NCBI GenBank assembly: GCA_946887385.1
Contig: CAMPKU010000219.1
Span: 1-7,087, forward strand
Reading direction: 5' to 3'
DNA: 7,087 bases
From: an uncultured Gammaproteobacteria bacterium
Lineage (GTDB): Bacteria; Pseudomonadota; Gammaproteobacteria; Rariloculales; Rariloculaceae
Below are positions 1 to 5,568 of the stretch, one piece after another. Under the pieces are notes generated by a model. That model made no database searches. It was not told the DNA's origin and saw only the letters and a list, made by a program, of their open reading frames with translations. The first letter of the stretch is position 1. Each line of letters starts with the position of its first letter. The translations under genes were made by a program, and so were the position numbers.

Positions 1-17
1 AAATCGCGTTCCGTCAT
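1..17 (-). CDS. Start of a downstream gene, probably the anti-sigma factor (partial)
   Basis: Only the first five codons and part of a sixth are visible, reading M-T-E-R-D and then TT(n), so the protein itself cannot be identified. The start is well supported. The ATG overlaps the sigma factor's TGA stop in an ATGA junction, and GGAG lies eight bases upstream of it, inside the end of the sigma gene. This arrangement implies translational coupling. Genes placed this way directly after an ECF sigma factor are most often the cognate anti-sigma factor or another membrane or zinc-binding partner; that role is inferred from position alone. The rest of the gene lies beyond the left edge. Confidence 0.5.
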
Positions 18-568
18 GACTGGCGCTCCATTTGCTCGCGCAGCCGGCGCCGCGCCCGGTGCAAATACACTTTGACTTGATTCACGTTGAGGCCCAGCAC
101 GCGCGCGCACGTGGCGCCGTCGTGCCCCTGCACGTCGAACATCATGAGCAAGCTGCGCTGCGGCTCCGGCAGCGTGTCCACGAGCTTGCGCAGCTCGCCG
201 GCGAGCTCGTGCTGCTCGTAGTGCCACGCCGGATCGTGGCCGTCGCTGATCTCGGGCAGCTCCGCCGGATCCTGGCATACCACGCGACCCGACTTGCGAA
301 ATCGGCTCAAAGCCGCGTTGCGCGCCACGCGCATCAACCACTCGCGCGGCCGCTCGACGCGGGTGCCGTGCTGCCAATAGCTCAAGAACACCTCCTGCGT
401 CACGTCCTCGGCTTCGCGAGCGTCGCGCAATAGCGCCGCGGCCAACCGGTACACGGCGCGGTCGTGCATGAGCACCGCGAGCCGAAACCGCCAGGCAGCC
501 ACCACACCGCGTTCGGGCGGCTCTGCGTCGGCCAACCGTTCCGGTTGTGGAATCGATTGCGGCACCAT
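14..568 (-). CDS. ECF-type RNA polymerase sigma factor
   Basis: Alternative sigma factor of the extracytoplasmic function group, which directs RNA polymerase to a small set of promoters, usually under control of a membrane-linked anti-sigma factor. From the ATG it is 184 residues, the usual ECF size. Region 2 covers about residues 26-93, with the core-binding and -10-melting signature DAREAEDVTQEVF (49-61) and the basic segment REWLMRVARNAALSRFRK (75-92). Region 4, about 125-180, has the LPEPQRSLLMMFDVQG segment and a helix-turn-helix ending VNQVKVYLHRARRRLRE. No extra C-terminal domain is present. The start is uncertain: an in-frame GTG at 589 would add seven residues. Neither start has a well-spaced ribosome binding site; GAGGG lies only one base before the ATG. 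The gene is divergent from the secreted-protein gene and overlaps the next minus-strand gene by four bases. The specific ECF subgroup cannot be told by eye. Confidence 0.93.
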   Translation of the reverse strand: MVPQSIPQPERLADAEPPERGVVAAWRFRLAVLMHDRAVYRLAAALLRDAREAEDVTQEVFLSYWQHGTRVERPREWLMRVARNAALSRFRKSGRVVCQDPAELPEISDGHDPAWHYEQHELAGELRKLVDTLPEPQRSLLMMFDVQGHDGATCARVLGLNVNQVKVYLHRARRRLREQMERQS

Positions 569-595
569 ACCCTCTGCGCGTTGAACCACGAGCTG

Positions 596-622
596 AAGAC
601 GGGCGAACCCAGCGAAGGTTAC
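596..622 (-). promoter_or_regulatory. Candidate ECF-type promoter for the sigma gene
   Basis: On the minus strand, GTAACC (622-617) and CGTCTT (601-596) are separated by 15 bases. This resembles the AAC-type -35 and CGTC-type -10 elements used by many ECF sigma factors, which often transcribe their own gene. Transcription would start near 589, giving either a leaderless GTG start or a leader of about 21 bases before the ATG at 568. The match is short and was found by eye in a 53-base gap, so chance is a real possibility. Confidence 0.28.
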
Positions 623-630
623 ACCGCCAA

Positions 631-634
631 AGGA
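631..634 (+). promoter_or_regulatory. Ribosome binding site of the choice-of-anchor B gene
   Basis: AGGA (within AAAGGA) sits eight bases upstream of the ATG at 643. It decides the start: the frame is open back to an ATG at 547, but that start lacks such a site and would put 32 charged residues in front of a normal signal peptide. Confidence 0.75.
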
Positions 635-642
635 CCGTAAGA

Positions 643-2745
643 ATGCGCAGCTCGCACTGCTTGACCCTGATTTTGTTGGCGCTGGCCGGCGCCGCGGTTG
701 CTCACGACGAGTCGGTGGGCGCGCGTTTCGTGCTGGCGAACGGCGTGGATGCCGGCGACTGTCTCGACCATCACGCGCCGTGCGTCTCGATGCAGTACGC
801 GCTGGCGCAAGCAGAGCCCGGCAACACGGTGAAGGTAGGCGCAGGTATCTTCGATCTCACCGGCGTCGATCCCGAAACGTTTTTGCACGGGCCGGTGCAC
901 GCCGCGGGCGGCTACGACGCCACGGATCACTTCGTCGAATCTCGGCCGCTGCAAGTGCGCTCGATCGTGACGGGTGTGGACGCTCGCTACCGCCACACGC
1001 TTGCCGTGCGCGGCTTCTACTGGGCCGAGAGTGCCGCGGCGGCTGCGGCCAATGTGGTGTCGTTCGATGGACCCGCGCTGCAAGCCGTGCGCGCAGAACC
1101 CGCGGTCTGCACTCAGGGGCTCGCGGGCGCGTTCCCGTGCCGCAACCTCGACTTTCAATCGCAGCTGTCGCTTGCGCAGCTTTCGAGCCGGCCGGTGTCG
1201 GCCGCGAACGTATGGGGCTTCGTGGACTTGAACGACAATCGCGAGTACGCGGTCTTGGGTCTGCGCAACGGCGTGGCCGTCATCGAAGTGACGGACCCCG
1301 CGAAACCGCGCGAGGTCGTCACCATTGCCGGCAATCCTTCGCCGTGGCGCGAGGTGAAGGTCTATCAGATGTTCGACGGCGCGGCGAATCGCTGGCGCGC
1401 CTTCGCCTACGTCACCACCGAAGCGGCGAACAGCGGCTTACAGACGATCGACCTGTCCGGCCTGCCGCTCACCGCGGGTCTCGCGTCGACGAACTTGGAC
1501 ACGAGCTCGCAGCACACCTTGTACGTGTCGAACATCGACTACGCGACGAACACCGCGTTGCCGGGCCTGACGCCCGTGCTCTACGTGGCGGGCAGCAATC
1601 TGAACGGCGGCTCGTGGCGCGCGTACAGTCTCGCGAATCCGGCGTTTCCGGCGCTGCTCGGCAGCGCACCGACCACGCGCTACATGCACGACTCGACGAG
1701 CTTGGTGGTGACGGGCGCGCGGGCGGCGCAGTGCGCGCCGAACCACGATCCGTGCGAGGTGCTCGTCGACTTCAACGTCGAAGCCGTCGAGCTCTGGGAC
1801 GTGACCGACGAGCTCCAGCCCACATTGCTCGGCGCGGCCACGAATCCGAACAACCGCTACATCCACTCGGGTTGGCCGACGGCGGACGGCTTGCACCTCA
1901 TTTTTCACGACGAGCTCGAGGAGATTCAGCTCGGGCTGAACACGCAGATCTATACGATGAATCTCGCCGACCTGCGCGCGCCCACGGTGCAGGTGAGTCA
2001 TACGGGCACCACCACGACGACAGACCACAACGGCTATGTGCGGGGCAACTACTACTACGTCTCGCACTACCGCCGCGGCGTGGTGGTGTACGACGCCGCG
2101 GATCCCACGCAGCTCGTCGAAGTTGCGCACTTCGACAATTACCTCGCACCGAGCTCGAACCTTGCGGGCACCGACGGCGCTTGGGGCGTGTATCCGTTTC
2201 TGCCGTCCGGGAACTTGCTGGTCAGCGACATCGAAAACGGCTTGTTCGTATTGCGGGACCATGCGCAGACGCTGAACCAGAACGTCGGCCGCGTGGGCTT
2301 CGGCGCGCTCGCAGCGAGCGGCTCGGAAGGCTCGGCAACCATTCGCGTGCCCGCGCGCCGCGTCGGCGGTGTTGCCGGCGACGTGGCCGTGCAGTACACG
2401 GTGACCGCGGGGTCGGCCGCCGAAGGCGCGGACTACACCGCCGCCTCCGGCACTCTGCAATGGGGTTCCGGCGACGACGGCGACAAAGACATCGTTATCG
2501 CTGTCGTCGACGACACGGCCGTCGAAACGCCGGAAACGTTGACGCTGACGCTGTCGTCGCCGTCGAACGGTGCCACGCTCGACGGCTCGAGCACATTGAC
2601 GGTTACGATCAGCGACAACGACACGAATCCGCCGCCGAACGGCGGCGGCGGAGGCGGAGGCGGCTCGACCGACTTCGCGCTGCTCGCGCTGCTCGCGGGC
2701 GTCCTGCTCACCCGCGGCGCACGGCGGCGCCGTCACGCCGGCTAA
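643..2745 (+). CDS. Choice-of-anchor B family secreted protein with Calx-beta domain and GlyGly-CTERM-like tail
   Basis: Exported protein of 700 residues with no known enzymatic role. Order of parts: signal peptide at 1-20 (hydrophobic core LTLILLALAG, cleavage after AVA); a segment at about 28-125 resembling the first turns of a parallel beta-helix (PCVSMQYALAQAEPGNTVKV); the choice-of-anchor B beta-propeller at about 188-538; a Calx-beta domain at about 548-660 (GSAAEGADYTAASGTL, then VETPETLTLTLSSP and the closing ISDND); and a sorting-type tail. Family hallmarks are WGFVDLNDNREYAVLGLRNG, VIEVTDP, RYIHSGW followed by HDELEE, DHNGYVRGNYYYVSHYRRG, and GAWGVYPFLPSGN leading into LVSDIENGLFVL. 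Cysteines occur in close pairs (40/47, 156/166, 364/371), which fits disulfides in an oxidising compartment. Calx-beta domains usually bind calcium or serve as adhesive spacers. The likely location is the outer membrane surface or outside the cell. It is divergent from the sigma gene. The family assignment is firm; the function is unknown. Confidence 0.92.
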   Translation: MRSSHCLTLILLALAGAAVAHDESVGARFVLANGVDAGDCLDHHAPCVSMQYALAQAEPGNTVKVGAGIFDLTGVDPETFLHGPVHAAGGYDATDHFVESRPLQVRSIVTGVDARYRHTLAVRGFYWAESAAAAAANVVSFDGPALQAVRAEPAVCTQGLAGAFPCRNLDFQSQLSLAQLSSRPVSAANVWGFVDLNDNREYAVLGLRNGVAVIEVTDPAKPREVVTIAGNPSPWREVKVYQMFDGAANRWRAFAYVTTEAANSGLQTIDLSGLPLTAGLASTNLDTSSQHTLYVSNIDYATNTALPGLTPVLYVAGSNLNGGSWRAYSLANPAFPALLGSAPTTRYMHDSTSLVVTGARAAQCAPNHDPCEVLVDFNVEAVELWDVTDELQPTLLGAATNPNNRYIHSGWPTADGLHLIFHDELEEIQLGLNTQIYTMNLADLRAPTVQVSHTGTTTTTDHNGYVRGNYYYVSHYRRGVVVYDAADPTQLVEVAHFDNYLAPSSNLAGTDGAWGVYPFLPSGNLLVSDIENGLFVLRDHAQTLNQNVGRVGFGALAASGSEGSATIRVPARRVGGVAGDVAVQYTVTAGSAAEGADYTAASGTLQWGSGDDGDKDIVIAVVDDTAVETPETLTLTLSSPSNGATLDGSSTLTVTISDNDTNPPPNGGGGGGGGSTDFALLALLAGVLLTRGARRRRHAG
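2638..2742 (+). other. GlyGly-CTERM-like C-terminal sorting signal
   Basis: Codes for residues 666-700 of the secreted protein: a run of eight glycines (667-674), then STD, a hydrophobic helix (FALLALLAGVLLT) and a basic end (RGARRRRHAG). This three-part layout is that of GlyGly-CTERM signals, which are cut by rhombosortase, an intramembrane rhomboid-type protease, in proteobacteria that have type II secretion. Neither the protease nor secretion genes are in the window, so processing is inferred. It could instead be a simple C-terminal membrane anchor. Confidence 0.7.
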
Positions 2746-2753
2746 CCGCCGTG

Positions 2754-4052
2754 CTACGCCAGCGCCTGTAGCGGCGTGGCGTCCGCGCTCGAGCGGATGT
2801 GCAGATCGCGCTGCGGATACGGCACACGTACGCTGTGCTGCTTGAACCGCTCCCAGATCGCGAGCAGCACCTCGCTCTTCACGTTCTGCACGCCGTTTTG
2901 CGCGTCGCCAATCCAAAAGCGCAGTTGCAGCTTCAGCGCGCTTTCGCCGAACTCGATGAAGAGGCACTTCGCGTCGGGCTCCGGCAGCACTCGCGCGCAC
3001 CCGCGCGCCGCGTCCTCACAAAGCGCGATCACTTGCCGCAAATCGGAATCGTGATGAACGATGAGATCGACTTTGAGCCGCGTGCGCCGCTGCGTGTGCG
3101 TCCAGTTCTCCACGGGCTCGGAGATCAGCGTCTCGTTCGGGATCAGATGCTCCACGCCGTCGCGGGTGACCACGGAAACGTAGCGCCCGCCGAGCGCCGT
3201 AACCCAGCCGTAGGTGCCGCCCACCGAGATGATGTCGCCGGGCTTGATCGACTTGTCGATTAGCAGGATCACGCCGCTGATCAGATTGCTGACGATCTTC
3301 TGCAAGCCGAAACCGATGCCAACGCCGAGCAAGCCGCCCAACACGGCGAGTGCCGTGAGGTCGATGCCCACGTTGTTGATGGCGACGAGCACGGCCACCG
3401 AGATGAGCACCATCTTCAGCGACTTCGTGAACAGCACCTGCACCGTGGGCGACAACGTCTGGCTCGTGCGGATGCGCGACTCGAGCAAGCTCGCCAAGTA
3501 CATCGCCACGGACAGCAACACCGCGAGCGCGATCGTCGATCTCAAGACGTCCCAGACGGAAATGTCGGAATCGGGCCAGATCGCTTGGGCGTCGAGCACC
3601 GCGATCAGCGGCTCGAGCACGTCGAGAATGATCAGCGCCGCGAGCGACCAGGCGGTCCAAGTGATGAGCTTGCCCCAGGCCGGATTGCGGACGAACTGCG
3701 AGGCCAGATGAATCGCCAGCCAAGCAGCCAGCAGCGTGAGAATCGTCCGCAGAAAGCCGGTCGGCCGATCACTCAAGCCCAAGACCGCCATCGCGAGCCA
3801 CAGCAGCGCGAGCCAAACGACGGGAATCGCCAAGTATTCCGCGATGACGACGCCGCGGCCCACATGGCGATGGCTGCGGTAGCGCGCGAGCCAGGGGCGC
3901 AAGCGCTTCGCGACCAACATCGCGAGCAGCAGCGTCAAACCGACGATGGCCGCTTGCACCGCGTTGTTGAGCACGAACACGTTCGTGAGCAGCCACCCGT
4001 ACACGGTGTTCCACACCGCGAGCAGGCGTTCTGCCGAGAGTAGCTCATCCAT
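2754..4052 (-). CDS. MscS-family mechanosensitive ion channel
   Basis: Inner-membrane channel of the small-conductance mechanosensitive family, which opens under membrane tension and releases solutes during hypo-osmotic shock. The protein has 432 residues, longer than the roughly 290 of classical MscS because of extra N-terminal membrane helices. Hydrophobic segments lie near 29-49, 67-92, 101-122, 128-150, 168-190 and 207-226, followed by the pore helix region at about 229-265 with the Gly/Ala-rich LGGLLGVGIGFGLQKIVSN. The beta domain follows (KPGDIISVGGTYGWVTALGG, then IPNETLISEPVENWTH), and the C-terminal part ends in the family motif PYPQRDLHI (411-419). The ATG at 4052 is chosen because GGAGG stands eight bases before it; an in-frame TTG at 4085 has no such support. 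It is divergent from the MFS gene and convergent with the secreted-protein gene, with eight bases between stops. The exact paralogue type cannot be fixed by eye, so no symbol is given. Confidence 0.94.
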   Translation of the reverse strand: MDELLSAERLLAVWNTVYGWLLTNVFVLNNAVQAAIVGLTLLLAMLVAKRLRPWLARYRSHRHVGRGVVIAEYLAIPVVWLALLWLAMAVLGLSDRPTGFLRTILTLLAAWLAIHLASQFVRNPAWGKLITWTAWSLAALIILDVLEPLIAVLDAQAIWPDSDISVWDVLRSTIALAVLLSVAMYLASLLESRIRTSQTLSPTVQVLFTKSLKMVLISVAVLVAINNVGIDLTALAVLGGLLGVGIGFGLQKIVSNLISGVILLIDKSIKPGDIISVGGTYGWVTALGGRYVSVVTRDGVEHLIPNETLISEPVENWTHTQRRTRLKVDLIVHHDSDLRQVIALCEDAARGCARVLPEPDAKCLFIEFGESALKLQLRFWIGDAQNGVQNVKSEVLLAIWERFKQHSVRVPYPQRDLHIRSSADATPLQALA

Positions 4053-4159
4053 TGACTTGGCCTCCGCAGGTTGAGGTGAAACCAAGAGTCTAACGAACCG
4101 GTGCCGCCGAAAGAGGGATCGCCGTCGCGCCGCTCGCCCCGATATAATCCCGGCCGCAA
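4053..4159. promoter_or_regulatory. Divergent control region between the MscS and MFS genes
   Basis: This 107-base gap must hold both promoters. The plus-strand side has a perfect TATAAT close to the MFS start. On the minus strand the best -10 I find is TAGACT (4092-4087), without a convincing -35. The minus-strand side also holds GGAGG (4065-4061), the ribosome binding site that sets the MscS start. I see no operator palindrome or riboswitch-like fold. Confidence 0.5.
4143..4148 (+). promoter_or_regulatory. Consensus -10 box (TATAAT) of the MFS transporter gene
   Basis: A perfect six-of-six TATAAT in otherwise GC-rich sequence, ending 11 bases before the ATG at 4160. A start of transcription at the usual six to eight bases downstream (best at G4156) leaves a leader of only about four bases and no ribosome binding site. 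The -35 is poor: with an 18-base spacer the hexamer is TCGCCG, three of six matches. The TAA inside the box (4145-4147) is also the in-frame stop just upstream of the gene. Confidence 0.65.
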
Positions 4160-5440
4160 ATGACGAAGGGCCGCGTACTATTCGCCAGCTTGATCGGCAC
4201 GACGATCGAGTTCTTCGATTTCTACATCTACGGCACGGCGGCCGTCCTCGTATTTCCCCAGTTGTTCTTTCCGGCCAGCAACCCGCAGACCGCGACGCTA
4301 CAATCGCTGGCCACCTTTGCGCTCGCCTTCTTCGCCCGCCCTGTGGGCTCGGCGCTGTTCGGCCATTTCGGCGACCGCATCGGCCGCAAGGCCACGCTCG
4401 TCGCGGCGCTGCTGACCATGGGTCTGTCCACGGTGGCCATCGGCCTGCTGCCTACCTATGCCAGCATCGGCCTCGCGGCACCGGCACTGCTCGCGCTGTG
4501 CCGCCTGGGCCAAGGGTTGGGCTTGGGCGGCGAATGGGGCGGCGCCGTGCTGCTCGCGACGGAGAACGCGCCGCGCGGCAAAGAGAGCTGGTACGGCATG
4601 TTTCCGCAGCTCGGCGCGCCGCTCGGCTTCGTTTGCTCCACCGGCATCTTCATCGTCTTGACGGAGACGTTGACCGACGCCGACTTTCTGGCTTGGGGCT
4701 GGCGCGTGCCGTTCCTCGCCAGCGCCGCGCTCGTCGGCGTCGGGCTCTGGGTACGGCTCACGCTCAGCGAGACGCCGGCTTTTCAGCGTGCCGTGGAGCG
4801 GCAAGAGCGCGTGCGCGTGCCGATCTTCACCGTCTGCCGCGAGCACACCCGCACGCTGGTGCTCGCGATGCTAGCCGCCATCACTACATTCGTCGTGTTC
4901 TATCTGATGACGGTGTTCACGCTGTCCTGGGGCACCAGCGAGCTCGGCTTTGCGCGCCAGGATTTCCTGATGCTGCAGATGATCGGCGTGCTGTTCTTCG
5001 CGTTGACGATTCCGTTAACGGCGTACGCCGCGGACCGTATCGGCCGCTGGCCGGTCTTGATCGGCGCCAGCGTGGCCGTGATCGTGTTCGGCCTCACGTT
5101 CGCGCCGCTGTTCTCGAGCGGCGACGCCGTGACGGTGATGCTGTTCCTGTCGGTGGGGCTTGCGCTGATGGGCTGCACGTACGGCGCGCTCGGATCGGCG
5201 CTAGCGGAGCTCTTTCCGACGGCCGTGCGCTACACGGGCGCGTCGCTCACGTTCAATCTGGCCGGAATTTTCGGCGGCTCGTTGGCGCCGTACATCGCCA
5301 CGTATCTCGCCACCGCGCACGGCATCGCGTACGTCGGCTATTACTTGTCTGCGGCCGCCGCGATCACGCTCGCGGCGCAGCTTGCGCTTCGAAAGCGCGG
5401 CGTGCCGGTCGTGAGCGTCATCGAGCGCAGCGCCGCGTGA
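4160..5440 (+). CDS. MFS transporter, metabolite:H+ symporter type
   Basis: Inner-membrane secondary carrier of 426 residues, the usual size for a twelve-helix major facilitator. The N-terminus (ASLIGTTIEFFDFYIYGTAA, 9-28) and the LGQGLGLGGEWGGAVLLATE segment (116-135) are hallmarks of the metabolite:H+ symporter group, which includes carriers for shikimate, alpha-ketoglutarate, citrate and proline/betaine. The loop after helix 2 has the MFS motif A (GHFGDRIGRK, 68-77), with a weaker copy (ADRIGRWP) in the second half. Substrate cannot be deduced; proton coupling is inferred from the family. The start is fixed because an in-frame TAA at 4145-4147 lies upstream and no other start codon intervenes. 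No ribosome binding site precedes the ATG, so translation from a leaderless or nearly leaderless transcript is likely. The gene converges on the amidohydrolase. Confidence 0.94.
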   Translation: MTKGRVLFASLIGTTIEFFDFYIYGTAAVLVFPQLFFPASNPQTATLQSLATFALAFFARPVGSALFGHFGDRIGRKATLVAALLTMGLSTVAIGLLPTYASIGLAAPALLALCRLGQGLGLGGEWGGAVLLATENAPRGKESWYGMFPQLGAPLGFVCSTGIFIVLTETLTDADFLAWGWRVPFLASAALVGVGLWVRLTLSETPAFQRAVERQERVRVPIFTVCREHTRTLVLAMLAAITTFVVFYLMTVFTLSWGTSELGFARQDFLMLQMIGVLFFALTIPLTAYAADRIGRWPVLIGASVAVIVFGLTFAPLFSSGDAVTVMLFLSVGLALMGCTYGALGSALAELFPTAVRYTGASLTFNLAGIFGGSLAPYIATYLATAHGIAYVGYYLSAAAAITLAAQLALRKRGVPVVSVIERSAA

Positions 5441-5451
5441 GGTTTTCTTCG

Positions 5452-5568
5452 TCAGTTTTCGAGCGCGGCGAGCTCGCCTGACGCGTAGACGACCTCTCCG
5501 CCGAGCAGCGTCAAGACGGACTCGATGTTGCCCACTGCATCGAGCGGCACCGTGAGATTGTCGGCCGA
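5452..5568 (-). pseudogene. Remnant C-terminus of the amidohydrolase beyond the premature stop
   Basis: Reading on in the same frame after the TAA at 5571-5569 gives 38 residues and then TGA at 5454-5452: SADNLTVPLDAVGNIESV, followed by LTLLGGEVVYASGELAALEN. This matches the usual end of YtcJ-type amidohydrolases, where KLADLAVL is followed by a D-x-L-T-V-P segment and by a LLGG-x-VVYA strand. There is no frameshift and no second stop, so the break is a single codon. The intact stop would lie 11 bases from the MFS stop, as expected for two close convergent genes. Confidence 0.8.

Noticed and set aside
545..573. TTGTGG-N17-TACCCT as a plus-strand promoter for the secreted-protein gene
   Set aside because: Only three of six matches in each hexamer, inside the sigma coding region; too weak to list.
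547..642. Upstream extension of the secreted protein to an ATG at 547
   Set aside because: It would add 32 charged residues before a normal signal peptide and overlap the sigma gene, while the ATG at 643 has AGGA at ideal spacing.
780..2771. A 663-codon plus-strand frame overlapping the secreted-protein gene
   Set aside because: Extremely Arg-rich translation with no domain; it is the shifted frame of the real gene.
2753..2772. Inverted repeat GCTAC-N10-GTAGC at the secreted-protein/MscS junction
   Set aside because: The stem is only five bases with a ten-base loop and no T run; it lies mostly within the MscS coding end.
1438..3000. A 520-codon open frame on the minus strand opposite the secreted-protein gene
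   Set aside because: It is antisense to a gene with clear domains, is rich in Arg and Ala with no recognisable motif, and also runs across the end of the MscS gene. Long spurious frames are expected in GC-rich coding DNA.
4053..4085. Extension of the MscS channel to a TTG at 4085
   Set aside because: The ATG at 4052 has GGAGG eight bases upstream; the TTG has no comparable site and adds 11 residues before the recognised start.
5467..5478. Perfect 12-base palindrome GGCGAGCTCGCC near the MFS/amidohydrolase junction, as a terminator
   Set aside because: It has no loop and no T run on either strand at the right side, and it lies within the former coding end of the amidohydrolase, so codon content explains it.
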